Of a stretch of 64,000 nucleotides of DNA, positions 30,501-46,022 are shown one piece after another (within the stretch, counting starts at the first letter, position 1; each line of letters begins with the position of its first letter). Source of the stretch: Anisakis pegreffii (lineage: Eukaryota > Nematoda > Chromadorea > Rhabditida > Anisakidae); assembly GCA_035041965.1 (NCBI GenBank), contig JAPYMA010001077.1, positions 1 through 64,000 on the forward strand, read 5' to 3'. Made by a program: the position numbers and the translations under genes. The notes under the pieces are model-generated. The model was not told where the DNA came from and searched no databases. It saw only the letters and a program-made list of their open reading frames with translations.

Positions 30501-31397
30501 ACGGTTTCTGAATACCGATTCTGTCATTATGAACTTTGCTTCGAAACTTGATTATCTTCTTGACTGCTAAGTTAATTAAATTATTTCGATTGATCAATAC
30601 TGGTATAACTCAAATATATATGTACATTCGCATCGCTCAGAGCAGTGGTTCCCAATCCTTCTTCTTACCAACACCCCTTGAAAAATGTTGAGATGTGCTA
30701 ATAACCCCCACAACAATAGTTAAAATGGCCGTGGGAGTACGAGAACTCCCGTGAAGAAACCTGATTTAGAAAGAAAAAAATCTTAGTTATTAGCATTTGA
30801 GTGGACATTTAATTCAAACTAGATTCACAATTCATGCACGGAACAAGTACGATTAACGTTTATTAGTATCATTAATAGTATATCGCAGATTATTCATTGT
30901 TATTTACTTCTATCGTTATCATCATTATCGTTATTATTATTGTTTTTGTTATTATTATTGCTATTATTATTACTACTACTACTATTTCTGTTATTAGTAT
31001 CGTTATTATTCTTGATATCATCTCTTGTTATTTTACTCATTTATTCTAGAAGAACATATCGAACAAATTATCGAAGCCATCCTTAAAACAATAATATTTC
31101 TCTCAATAACTGAAGATTTCCGAAAAGTGAAGGTAATTTGGTTTTATTTTCATTCTCTTGTCCACCTTTAATAATTTTATCACCTCATCATAAACAACAT
31201 TACTATCTTTTCTAAAATACTTTAAGAAAGTGAATATACTTTAAAAAATCACTTATGAACTATCAAAAGTCATACTGTTACTAGTATTATTAATTTTATT
31301 ACAGCGTTTGATATTTTACTCGAACAGTCCACCACGTCTCAAAACTATCAGACGAACCATCGAGTCGGTATTATTCTCGGACGAAAGAAGCTCATAA
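24525..31397 (+). CDS. TAK1/MAP3K-like protein kinase with ZZ zinc finger and novel C-terminal region
   Basis: Eighteen exons join in consistent phase to 617 residues: 24525-24613, 24944-25064, 25411-25534, 25614-25740, 25888-25999, 26791-26919, 27051-27118, 27851-27923, 28037-28143, 28431-28458, 28505-28585, 28761-28925, 29132-29173, 29219-29314, 29707-29803, 30127-30345, 31050-31132 and 31305-31397. The kinase domain (about residues 24-281) shows TIGRGSFGLV, VAVKIL, VHRDLKPANLLL, VSDFGTA, SYMAPE, CDVYSIGIILSEL and GCWSNDPRSRP. This order and the Gly/Ser activation loop resemble MAP3K7/TAK1 (MOM-4 in C. elegans) and other TKL kinases. A ZZ zinc finger (about residues 354-408) has the pairs CVYC, CTAC and CQRC and a late HSQH. 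The last ~210 residues match nothing I know. The kinase exons are secure. The donors at 28585 (GTTGTT), 28925 (GTCCGT) and 29314 (GTTGGC) are weak, so the ZZ and tail could belong to a second gene. Confidence 0.75.
26023..26285. mobile_element. GC-rich intronic insertion with imperfect inverted ends
   Basis: A 263-bp GC-rich block inside the intron between kinase exons 25999 and 26791. It begins AGGTTGGGTC (26023-26032) and ends GATCCAACCCT (26275-26285), which are near-inverted copies. Inside, words such as TCGGGG, CCCCGAG and GGGGACTCGAGACC repeat in a degenerate way, much like the element at 18.1 kb. No target duplication was seen. The 89-codon frame across it is an artefact. Confidence 0.5.
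26363..26388. repeat. (AT)n microsatellite in kinase intron
   Basis: Short AT array of about 26 bp. Confidence 0.9.
26677..26830 (+). repeat. 77-bp tandem duplication including a partial kinase exon
   Basis: Copy 1 (26677-26753) and copy 2 (26754 to about 26830) carry the same intron tail TTTTATGTTTTAAG and the first 37 bases of the kinase exon that begins at 26791, with three substitutions in the exonic part. Copy 1 starts VIVGREYDMRCN and then runs into the copied intron with an in-frame stop, so only copy 2 continues the kinase domain. The 77-bp length is not a multiple of three. Copy 1 is a pseudo-exon with its own acceptor at 26714. Confidence 0.9.
27430..27620. repeat. Degenerate TAGCG/CGCTA repeat block in kinase intron
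   Basis: Words such as TAGCGATAACTTCCGCTA, GTAGCGATAACTTACGCTAC and TTAGCGAACCACTTCCGCTAA recur in both orientations within about 190 bp. It lies in the intron between 27118 and 27851. The 101-codon frame over it is an artefact. Confidence 0.6.
30643..30765. mobile_element. hAT-like element end (fragment)
   Basis: CAGTGGTTCCCAATCCTT at 30643 follows the hAT terminal pattern and is followed by a CCCCTTGAAAA-like stretch and a small hairpin (GGGAGTACGAGAACTCCC). No matching right end was found, so this is probably a solo or truncated element. It lies in the intron between kinase-ZZ exons 30345 and 31050. Confidence 0.45.
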
Positions 31398-32039
31398 AGT
31401 TTTGGTTTTTGATCGTTCGTTTATTCTATCCCTATAAAGCAATCTATTCTTAACACGACACTTATTATTTACGATCTCATTTGTATCTATTAATTCACAG
31501 AATACAGGTTGTAAAATAGTAATAACAATAATGATAATAATAACGTTACTAATTACTAATATGCTCCTATATATTTGTAAGATATTTTAATATTTCGTCA
31601 CATTGATAAAGTTTGATCAGCTTATTGCTTCTGTTATGCCATATATAACGTGCCGGTAAAAATACTACACTTCTGTTACATATTATCACGATACGCTGAT
31701 AATAATAATAATAATAACAGAATTCAATACGCTAATATCATACTGATAAAACAAATGATAACGACAATAATAAAATCAGGTGATTAGAACTATCAAGTGA
31801 AATGCAGTTAGGAATCTGATAACAGCAGTTATCGGAGTGATCTGGTTGAATAATCGAGCAAGCAACGTATGTGGTAAGCCATGTCGCATGAAAATACATA
31901 TGAGAATGTGCGTGTAGTAATGATAAAGAGAGCATTTATAAACAATTCAGCATTTAAAAGAATTCATTCTATCAAAATATTCAGAGTTCAATTGCAGCGT
32001 TGATAAATTCAGTGAAACGTAATCTATTCACTCATTTAT

Positions 32040-34943
32040 TCATTCACCTCTTCCAAAATGAAGTATCTTCCGCATCGCTGCTGGTCCTAACCAGTGGCCG
32101 TTAAGTCCAACTGTCCAATACATGAACGGTAAAATGTATCGTTTGAGGAGATAAGCCGTATAAAGCGGTCTTCCTTGATCATACGGCAGCGTTTCTAATG
32201 GATGGTCGGGGGTGAATTCAGCCAGAACGACACGATTGAAGGAAACAATCAGTGGGCATGATGAGTAACAGTTATACTGAAAATACTCATTCATTTTGAG
32301 CCGTAATTAAGTCACTTCACATCTGCGTTAATTCAGAGAACAAATTAATGTACAGTTAAAATAAAGAAGAAATAAAAGACGAATAGAAAAAATGTTTGAA
32401 AGATACGTACACGGCCTGTCAGTGGTTTTCCATTCAGAAATGCTGGAATGTTCGTGTCCAAAGCTCTTAATTGGGAAACTGAAAGCAAGAAAGTGTAAAA
32501 ATTAGCAAGCATAATAAATAAGTTCATTGAGTCGAATCAATCAAATGCTCTTGGATGGCAAGTTGCATGACCCAGGTCAATTCATCTCTGCGAAATGATG
32601 CGGCATTCGTAACTACTCCTCATCTTATATTTACTAAAACCAAAAAAACGAACAGTAATAAAACTGATCAATGTATAAATTCGGATGAATGAAGGTCTTT
32701 GAACAGACATTACCACGTAAATGAGAGTCTGAACGCATGAGTTGCTTATCACTAGTAAAATAAATGATCGGTTAAATAATGAATCCAAATAAAAGCAAAA
32801 ACAAAACGCTCACAAGCAGCAGCCGCAGTTTTCTTATTCGGTGTGCCCAAACAATCACCAATACCGAAAATATTCGCAAATTTCGTCGATTGTAAAGTTG
32901 CCGCATCGGCTGCCAGCCAACCATTTTCGTTTAAAATTTGTGCACATTCTCGAATCGGTTTCACCGGAGAACATGGTGGTACAACGTGCAAAAAATCATA
33001 CTAAAAATCTTTCGTTTATCCCAATCATCCTCTTTGTTTGCATCTTTCATATGATTTGAATCACTTTCATACTCTATAGGATAAAATTGAAACGATATTC
33101 TTTTCTGAATTAGGCACCAGATCAGAAGTTAGGTTTATCTTACCTACGCATAACATTCATAGCTCTTATTACTATAACAAATAAAAACAAATGAACAAAT
33201 GATTGGAAGAATGAAATAGTTCACTTTTTGAACAGCCGTTGCACCAGTTGGTTTGGCTTTATCATCGAGTAAATCAAAAACAGCTTCTTTCTTAATTACA
33301 TTGACTTTCTTTAGACTACGTCTTAAATGTAGGTCAATTCGTTTTTGTTTAATAATTTCATTCAGTGGTTTCGCATATTTTGGTACATCGAACACATCTG
33401 GCAAATATGTGTTGTAGAAAAGATTTATGTCATCGCGAACACCACGCTGAAATTATGTTATTATCATCAGTATTGCTATCCTTATTGAGATAGATGTTGC
33501 TTGAAAAGGGGAAAAGCAATAAAAGAGCAATATCTTATAATTCTGTTACGCTTTAGTAGTGGGATGATTCAATAGTATTTCTTACAAGGCCCAAAATGAA
33601 AAAATTGAGCATGCAGGCGGCGAAATCAGTTAGGAAAAGGGAAAAATCGCAAGGAGAAAAAATTATGAAAGTGGATTAAAAAGAAAAAATATATATAAAT
33701 AAATACTATAGATTTATTCATACATATATTTTTTCTTTTTATAACATAATATAATATATTGACCTTCTTAAAGATTTCATCAGCTAAATAACAAATCTTT
33801 TGACCGGCACCTGAGCACTTAACTGGCGTATTGGGCATTGTAAAAACAGCATTACCCTTTTCGAAGGTTTGCAATTCGTTGAAAGTTTTTACAGCAAGGT
33901 TTGGTTCATAAATACTGCATATTCGTGGTAGCTTCAACGCTTCTGTTAAGCCTTCTACCTGCAGAATGTATTCATTTGTTTTGCACTGACAATGAGAAAT
34001 GCTCTAAACTGAACTAGATTTGAACACGAATGGTGTGCAAATGTGTGGATAGAACTCTTACGAGTTATCTAAATGTAAATAAATCTTCAATATTCCCATC
34101 AAAAAGGATTCATGTCTTACATAATGCAAAGATGTCTTGAGTTTTAGACATGCGAATAAAATTTGTATTTTTAGGGTTTAAAATCTTCAGTTATTGTTTT
34201 TCAGTTGGCCACTAATCCAAAGAAATAGCAATTGATAAAATCACAGAGTGCAATAAATGAAATTGAATCGCATTAACATGCTATCATACCATATCAAATC
34301 GAGTCTCCAACCCTAATGCAACAATAAGTAAGTCGTATCTGATTTCTGAACCATCACTGTAATCATTCACTCGAATAATCACTCACAATCTCGATTAATT
34401 AATGTTTGAGTAATTGAAATCAATTACAATGATCTATTTTAGGTTTCGAGTGATCACTAAAGGCTCGTTTTGATCTGTTCACAGTACCTATAGGATACTG
34501 ATCTATTCGCTGCGTTCATGCTATAGCTCGGTTTCACTATTTTCCTTAAATTCATCACAGTTTGATGCGTTTCAACTGGATGTGAATATTAGGTGACGTT
34601 CGGATAAATGACAACCCGCCGAGGTCTTGTCACCCATAGTTTAGCAATTTGATATCAAACGATCCTCACAATCAGTAAATTGAACCATTCTAAATGATCA
34701 TCAATTTTTGAAGTTTGAAATCAAAAAATAGAAATTTTAAAAAATAATTTTGATTCCTCTCTTCATTCAAAAAGTCTTCACTCACTCTAGTATTACAGCA
34801 TTGTTTTTCGGTTGTAGCTCGGCTACACGCTTCTTTATCCAAACATTTTCCTTATGCAAAACACTCGCCATTGGCTTCACACAATCACTCAGTTTTTTCA
34901 GTCCACCACCGATCAACGTGAAGCCAGGTTGGTAATAATGTTG
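32040..34943 (-). CDS. sqrd-1: Mitochondrial sulfide:quinone oxidoreductase (5' exons missing)
   Basis: Flavoprotein that oxidises hydrogen sulfide and passes electrons to the quinone pool of the mitochondrial inner membrane. The minus-strand exons, 5' to 3', are 34786-34943, 34290-34338, 33764-33958, 33225-33446, 32814-33000, 32411-32478 and 32040-32276. Phases agree and give 371 residues to the TGA. The order matches animal SQOR: QHYYQPGFTLIGGG, YDLLIVALGL, FTMPNTPVKCSGAGQKICYL, IFGIGDCLGTPNKKTAAA, YSSCPLIVSFNRVVLAEF and PFMYW. The Cys of VKCSG and the Cys of IGDC are the two catalytic cysteines of SQOR. About 75 N-terminal residues, including the first FAD-binding GxGxxG strand and the mitochondrial presequence, were not found. 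C. elegans has two paralogues, so the symbol is by family only. Confidence 0.92.
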
Positions 34944-35435
34944 CTAGAACAATACACATCATCATTGTTGTTTTTCATACAGCTAACATACTAACATTAT
35001 TGATATGAAGAATGCGTTAGAAATGATGCTTTGAACAACCAAAATGAAAAAACAAATGAATGAGTGAATAAGTATTAAGCTTTCATGATATAAATCCTTC
35101 CGTGTTCAATATTAATCTATCCGTTTGTTCATCCACCGATTCATCATTTATCTATCTGCTCTTTGTGGATAGCAATAATATGATTACGGTTATGGTAATT
35201 ATATCTAATTAAACAGAAACATTCATTAATTAGGTGAATTCATTCAATTGAATGCTGTGTTCTCGTTCGTCACACGGCAATTTTCGTTTTCTGTCGAATA
35301 CGTATCATCGTGATCGTACTTTCATGAGATATGTAACGTATCAGAATAAAGCATAATTGTTTGCAAATTGGCAGTAATATTGTTGAGGACTGATGATGAT
35401 GATAGTAGTCGTAATGAGGGGTAATCCTGTTTGAG
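34944..35435. other. Short interval between the SQRD and ZAG-1 exons
   Basis: Head-to-head interval of about 0.5 kb. It contains neither the missing FAD-binding exon of SQRD (minus) nor the zinc-finger or homeodomain exons of ZAG-1 (plus) that should lie upstream of each gene. Confidence 0.5.
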
Positions 35436-38095
<2,660 letters not shown>

Positions 38096-41000
38096 TAGCA
38101 GACAGCCAGTTCAACCCCATTCCTTATTGTTCAAGTCTCTTCGCTTTATTCGTTCCACTCAACTTTGTTATTTTAATTGTTGATCAGAATATATTATTCT
38201 GAATTGTTTTATATGTAATTTGGTCGAATCTTTGATTTGTTTAATTGCCAAAATTTGCCATTTTCAGTATATATTCAATTGAAATCCATTGCGTCCATCG
38301 TCTTGCCAATGTTGTACAGCTGTTTTTTGTTCGATCTTAATTTATACATTTCCTATTTTCTCATTCAGTTATTCTGTTCATTTGTTAGTTGTTTTCTTCC
38401 ATTATCCATTGTCACTCAATTATTCATTGTCTTCCTTCGTTAAAATGCCAACTAATAGTGAAAGTGTTTTCTTGAATTTCTTATCATCATTGATATGTTG
38501 CCGTTTGAAACACTTTTTTAAAACTCATTTTTCTAATTTATGAGTCTTCCAGAGTTGAGTCTTTGCTCCATTGAACAGTTTCATTCGGTTACTCTGATTG
38601 TTTCGTGCAAAATTTTCGCTTCCTCTCGAACAATTCGCTTTTAATCTCATTCGACTGTAGCATTCGTTGTTATCATTGCTTCTCAATTATTGCATTTCCT
38701 TGACATCGTTCTATGTTCCATCATTTTAAAGTTCCTCGTTGCTTAGATCTCTACACCGGTGCTTCCGTGCTTGTTTTTCAACTATATTACTGCGCAGTAA
38801 CTACCTCAGTCAGTTGGACTTGGAACGATCCTCTTAAAGATTACTTCATCACATGAAATCATAAATCTGAATTTTCTTCGAACGTTTCTAATCAATACTG
38901 ATGTTTATTAACTTGTGAACACCTTAATTTTCGCATGAATACATCGTAAAATTCTCGTAGGTATTATGAAATGTTCTAAAGAGTTTTTGAAGGGGAAAAG
39001 TCGCATCTTGAAGGACTTCGAAACTTCATAGTAGCGGAATGAGTTGTAAGTGAAGTTTTTGAATGTAAAAAGTGGAATTATTTCATGAAAACGGTCAGCT
39101 ACGCAGTAAGTTAAACATTTCATCGATGAATTAATTGCATGAATAAATGTGTTGCACTGCAAATTGTGATTGATCACTTGTTGTGTTCTGTGTCATTTAA
39201 TGAATGCTTTCCAAATGTATTTTTTAAAATAACATGTGCGATATTCCTACTTCATTTGAACTGTAAATGGTAATGATGATGAGTTTAGGGTGCATTTGCT
39301 TTTCTCTTATTCCAACTAGTCTTCCAAAATGTTACAACATCACATAGCGTTATCTCTTATCAACGTTATCTTGTATCATTTCTATCCACAGATCAAGTCA
39401 TGAACGTGAAATTCCTTCGTTCATATATTATTTCAGATTTGTTCTTCTTTATTTGGGATTTAGTCTATTCGTATGGTTTGATATGATATAGCAAAAGCAT
39501 GAAATATGTGCAATCTTTATTGTTATTTATTTATTTGATAAGTTGATGTTTTCTGTTCATTTTTTGACTGATTCAATATTTGTCATCATTGCGTATTCGA
39601 TTCGCTGCAGTTTAATAAACTTTCTAAATTAATTGATACAGTAGATTAATCATCAGTGATAAAGGTGACACATTCTGATAGATATATGTCGTTTGATGGG
39701 TCCAACTTCGAATAACACACAGAAAATGCATTTGTGAACGGGAACAGCTTGCTGTTTGATACGTACGTGATAGTAGTATTGGTAATGGTGACGTGAACAT
39801 GGTGATAACAACGACAGTACCAACAATAGCAAAAATGGTGACAGTGATAACTATATTAAAGTCAAAAATAATTGGGGTAATCATAACAAAGATGCGTTTG
39901 TGATACTGTCGAAAGGTGGAGCGATGGAGCATTAAGATTTGGATGGAGGATTGCTTCATAAGAGTGGAACGAGATGGATTTGTTCATTGTTTATTGTTTA
40001 TTGACGATGCTATATGAGGATAATCTGATGTACGTGAATGATGGTGCAATAAATAAAGTGTCAAAAGGTAATCGATCTTAAACGATAATGTTGATAAAAA
40101 TAGAGCAGATGCAGATTATACAATAGTCGAAGAATGAGCTGGTGAACAAAATGATGGAGAAGAGAAGCAGGTTATGTTATATAAATAAATGAATACGATA
40201 TACATAAATGGATATAACTATCAACGTATACCATATTATGTTGAATTTAGAAGCCTTTGCTGAATACAAAATTCCTGAGTATAGTGAAACACATCGAAGA
40301 GTTCTCCTGAGTAATAATCCTAATTTTAGTAAGATGAATTTATCTACCCTATTGCCAAAAAATCTGGTCTAGCCTTAGCAGAGGGTCGGTTTTCCACTGG
40401 ACGGCATATAGCTGCAAAATTCCATATTCGAGGAATATAAAAGATCTTTTAAACAAACGTAACAGACTCAATCCCGCACTAAAATTATATCATTGGTCAC
40501 AAATGCAATGTGCTACCTGAATGTTTACGTGGAATGAAATAAACATAAAGAATGAATTTTGAGAGAAGAATAATATGAAGCGATTTGATAAATGATGACA
40601 CTGTGAGGGGAACGATAGGATGGTAAGAAAGAATTTGGACAGTAGAAAGGTTGATTGAAATGAGCATCGAGGTTCGGTGAAACGGATAGACAGGCACTTT
40701 CTTTGTTTATTATTTCAATTATTCATTTATTCGAATATTTTGAATACAATATAATAGCAGTCATTTAAATACGTACGTACCATTTTGTTTGTTTGTTCTT
40801 TCAATAAGATACGCACAAACCGAACACATTCAACCTTACAGCTGTTCTTCACTATCATTATTTATCCTCTTATTGCTGATTCTTTTGCAAATCAGTTTAT
40901 ACATTACAATATTTTACATTGCATCACATTTTTCACCTGTCTTCTACGAAATCGTTCAGTCATTCGCTGTGCGTTTTAATATCTTTTTTTGAACGAACGC

Positions 41001-44000
41001 AAATATCAGTCGCAATATACATTTGCATTTGCATATGGGTGGACGTGTCTTATTGAATGCTGAACTTGAGTGAAGGGATTCAGCTTATCAATGTAGGAAA
41101 GCAGTGGTAAGTATACGAAGTAAATTCGGGGTAGTGATTGGTGACTTGGCTGCGAAAAGATATGAACTGAAGTTAGTGGGACAGAATCAGATTTGAGTGG
41201 AAGTTCGTCTGGTTTCGAAAAGTCGAAACATGCTTGGTTAACCATTTATACTAAACACTCGTCTTCATGTGTTCATTGGTTTTGATCTTCTGTCGTGCAA
41301 ATTGCAAAAATTAGTGATTAAAGTTTTCACCGATGTTCACTAATCAATAGCGTTATCGTAACGCAAATATGACCCGAAGAGATTTTGTGATAACAAATAA
41401 TGATTTCTTATTGTTAGATTATGAGGTATACCTGAATACAATTCAGTACCAACACACACCCTCTCAACAAATATTCTAACTGCAAAACGCAACGTTCCCG
41501 AGATCGGTGAAGTGTGCCAAATCCCCTCCAAATAATCAACCGTCTCTATAAGTAAATATATATGCATATTGTTATCACCGTATTGTCCTCAGTAGCAAAC
41601 AATACTGCTGTTAATGTTTATGCAAGCAGTCCATAAAATTCGAAGAAATTTGCATGTGAAGGGAACGGGAGCTGAACGATGATGCGAAAGTGATTATAAA
41701 TTAAACGAGAATGTGCGTCCATTCACTCATCCATTCATTCGAGTATACTTTGTTTGTACAATGCATTAAGATACTCGATGTGGCGTGGTAAGGCATGACA
41801 CGACATGGATGACAAAGGTATTAATAGAATTTGATGAAGATAATGAAGAAATTAATAAGAATGAATGGGTATTGATGTAATAGTTAATGCTGATGTTATT
41901 ATTGTTATTGCTGCTGTGATGATAATCTAAGATGTGTGGCTTCGCACTCATAGGGAGTGTTGAGTTTTAGGATGTAAAATAAGGATAATGAACGAGGATG
42001 ACAGAATAGAATACGGAATGCAAGAAGTATCTATTGGTTGTAGTGTTTTGGCTCTGCTAATGAGGCACCATTCTTATCGTAACTCATCCCATTTATGCTG
42101 CTGGACGAGAGAAGTAATAGTCATTTGCGATCGTAATCGCGACCTTGGCATATGGTCAATAAAATTAGCATACCGAGCGCTTTTGCTCTTTATAGCAATC
42201 AGTTAGTGTGCCACCAACAAAATCCGTCATCAGTCAAGCCAGCAATGAACCTCTCAAGCAATGAGCTGCTGCATCCTTAATCCACCTATGCAAGACGAAC
42301 ATCTTTTGAGGGAACTGCCAATTGTTCGCGTCAATACGTTTGTGGCGCTGAATAGAAAAGATGAGAATTTTGTTGAAGGCACATTCTCAGTGCACACACC
42401 GATAGATTAAAACTGAAATTTATATGTTCAAAAGCGTCAGCTTGACAGCATTAAGTTCGAGATATTCCATGGTTTTTCTTTTCCGTTCCGATGCAGTCTC
42501 AACTAATCACAAATCAATTTTCCGTAAATCAGATGATTTACTAAAGCTGTGCAATCTGCACAAATCCTCCAGATAATCAATCCATTCAAGAATGCAGTAG
42601 TTTTAGAATGGTATCAAAATGTTCATAACGTTTCTCAGATAATCTTTCATCGTAAATGACCTCAATAACGATGGGTATCTAATGAATGGTTTACGTCGTG
42701 GAATGATGAGGAGATCTTGTTTGTAAATAAACTATATCGTGCAGATATAATACTTAGGATTAGTGGATGTTATAGGATAATCGCATTCGATCAAATCGTT
42801 GATCTATCGAGAAGCAATGCAAAACCCGCGTGTACCGGGACAGCTGGACAAGATTATCGATGAAACACAACACGTTACATTAACACTCATCAATTCATAG
42901 CAACACTCATTTTATCACATATTGCCAAAGGTCCTTTTGAGGGAGCAATTTCAATGTGTTCGGTTCAGTGAAAGGTTCTTGAAGAAACACGAACTCAGCG
43001 TTCAATAAAAAATAAGCCTTTCTTCAATTTTATTGATCCAATAGTAAGACAGTCTGGAAATGATCCCACCAAGCTACTGATGTACGGGAGGAAATAGTGC
43101 AAATTTCTCACTGAGAACAGGAGAGACATAATTATTTCAATAAGTATTTGAATTACAGATCGCAAGATCTCTGAAATTGAAATAAATTTTGATATATACA
43201 CTGTCTAGTGCGTACATATTTGTGGCAGTTCTCAATATATGTATGAAATTTCGAACTTTTGAATGGTCTCAACGAAACTGCTTTAGTTATTGAAAAGATG
43301 CAACGATCAGGAGACAAGATGCATGTGATGCATCAAACAATTACTTATGCATACAAGACACTGAATTTGTATGCGTGTAATTCCATTAATAATGAATATT
43401 CATAAGCATTGGTCAGCTGTGCCAATCACATTCTATAATGAATCACCAATGTTCCTGAGTTCAAAATCGCCCAGAAATATATGCTTGATAGGTGTGAAGA
43501 TGTATGTGAACGTATGTGAAATTATCACTAAGGCAAGGTGTCCGCAATACCGAACTCCAGATTAGATTAAATCATAGCAGAGTATTCGGTATTCACAGAT
43601 TGAGTATGGGCATCAGATTTCCGTCAAAGATTCATCGAAAACTGTGTTCAAGCGACTCCTACCCATAAATCTTCTAAGCAACATTAAATTTTTGCATTAT
43701 GCTTGCATTTCCATTTAAGAATTACAAAGTGACAGATATAAAAGTCTCTTCATCTTGAGGAAGAGTCTCTTGTGTGAATCACGACTTTCCATGGAAGTGA
43801 ACGATCGTATTGACGAATGACCTTTAAATCAGTGGTTCTCTCACTCGGGAGTTCCATTGCACTCTTCGATGATCTGGCAGATCCTCATTACCTATCTCTC
43901 CACTGCAAGAATTCACTATTGCCGCATGTGCAATATTTTGCCGATAAATTTTTCAGAAATTGAATTAGGGCAGTGGGTGATAAAGATATCGAATTTCTTG

Positions 44001-46022
44001 TTCATTTGTGGGGTTCAGTGAACCAAACTGAGGCAAGCTTGATAAGGAAGGTGCAGATTTTAGAGAGTTGCAGGTTCATCCAGCCCTGATTTTTGTCCAG
44101 TGATTCAAAAACAATGGTCATCGAAGTACTTGGAGAACCACAGAGAATCTCGTTCAGTATTTTGTAGTTATAGGTTGTTTTGTTCACTTTCTTATTCTTC
44201 AGTTAGCGATGCTATCAATCGCACCGTTATTATAGTATTTGCATGCTTTCATTATTACATTATGGAGATTCCGCGTGACTAAACGTGACATATTATTTGT
44301 ATTCTTTCGGACTGTCGATGTTTTTCATTCCCGAATTTGTGTTTTATCGTGATAATTATCTTTGTTTATGATGTCTTAAGGAGTGTGGAATAATCAATGA
44401 ATGTTCAGACGACGTCCTTCAATTTCATTGGCTTTCCAATGTAAAAATTGAAGCGTCGCAGGAATAAACAAGCTGCGAAATTCTGTTGCATGACACAATT
44501 CTTTTCTCGTGTTGAAATACGCGCTCAATTTATTTTTTTCTGAAAGTTATCCCAGTTCTCTTTCAGTCTGAAAGATCAATACTATGTTACAGTATCGATA
44601 AGATCTGTAAGGATCAGTAAGATTTCAGCATCCTTTTAGTCGAATTCAGCTTCAACACGTACATTATTACTTTGATTATTAAAACTTGCTGGCTATGAAG
44701 CCGACGCTCACAAAAATCGATGTAAATAATCAGAGTGTGCATGATTGCTGTGTATTTCGTGATTGACATACAAGCGGTAGCATCACTTTGCGATCGGACA
44801 TCATCAAAAATAGCAAACAACAAATATTGTCAATAAACATCCATCATAAATGTACAAGGTTTGGCATCACATGAGAATCAATTCGAGCTGTAGCTGGCAG
44901 AACTGCTCAACAACATCGTTCAACTGCTAATCATACCTTTCGAAAGTATACGTACTTATCCGAAAAATTTTTAACACTTACGATTAATTATCCCATTGCA
45001 ATATCAAGATCCATTCCTCTGGTACTACCTTAACTGTTTCATCGAGCAGTTCAGCCATAAAATAGCAAAAATATAGAGGCATACATGAAAAGATAAAAAT
45101 AAACCACAAAATAAAAAACTACACATTTATTAGAGAATTGAAAAAATAGACTGACGAACAATCGCGTTAACTCGTAGGTCGCTTTCATTCATCTTTCATC
45201 CAGCATTGTTCTTGAACAATGAAATCGCTTCAATCACGACTGACTAATCGAAATCCTTTCGTGATTTAAGTGCGACTAAGGAAGCTTATGATAGCATCGT
45301 GGACATGGTACAGTCAAGTGATAATTTCCGATTCTGGTTTTGAGGAGAGTGTTGCGATCAGAAACAACAGCTGGAAATGATCATTTTGGAATGTATCAAT
45401 AAGAAGCGTGCACTACTTGATGAGTAAGCTTGAACTTCATATGTACGGCAAAACTGGCCCATCTACGAGCGATTCTCAATTCTGAGTTGATGCCGCATCC
45501 ATTTCTATACAGCACATTTAAAATTTTAAGTGAAAACAGATCTTGAATCGATTAATAACAATAAGATGAAAAGTTTCATGCAAAAGAGCTGACACAAACA
45601 CAAGCACTGCAAAAACTATTCACGCTTGCAATATCAGTTCTCTGAAACGTTCTCACATACAAATGGTTATCATAAATTGAGAATATATAAGAATAAAGCT
45701 TATTATTCACATGTTTCAGATCAAGCGAACACATACGTAAAATGGTCACTCCAATGGCTAATAAGGGATTCGCGACACCGATTAGGTTATACCGATCAAG
45801 TCGTGTTCTAGTGTTTATACAGGAGAAACGAAGATTCTTTCTCGCTGAGTTGAAGTTCTGACCCGATGAGTGGAAAAAGAAATTGAAAACGTTTCATTAA
45901 TGTAATATTTGCTCCAGAAGTGTTCTCTGCACATCCAAAGTTAAACTTTCAAGTAATAACAAAAATCCAATGCTAACTGCAATAATAAATAGGGATTGAT
46001 GTCATGAAGTGATGAAATAATA
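38096..46022. other. Gene-poor interval between ZAG-1 and Wnt
   Basis: Eight kilobases with no exon chain I can support. The first part is presumably the zag-1 3' UTR. It contains a hAT-like end near 43830 but no long microsatellite. Confidence 0.55.
43830..43860. mobile_element. hAT-like element end (fragment)
   Basis: CAGTGGTTCTCTCACTCGGG at 43830 fits the CAGNGNTTCTC pattern seen at 17189 and 30643. No partner end was found. Confidence 0.35.

Noticed and set aside
34750..34935. 61-codon plus-strand frame
   Set aside because: It is the antisense shadow of the SQRD exon 34786-34943.
42805..42900. Coding-like fragment with EAMQNPRVPGQLDKIIDET on the plus strand
   Set aside because: The short stretch reads like protein, but there is no acceptor or donor in phase, no neighbouring exon and no family I can name; it may be a pseudogene scrap or chance.
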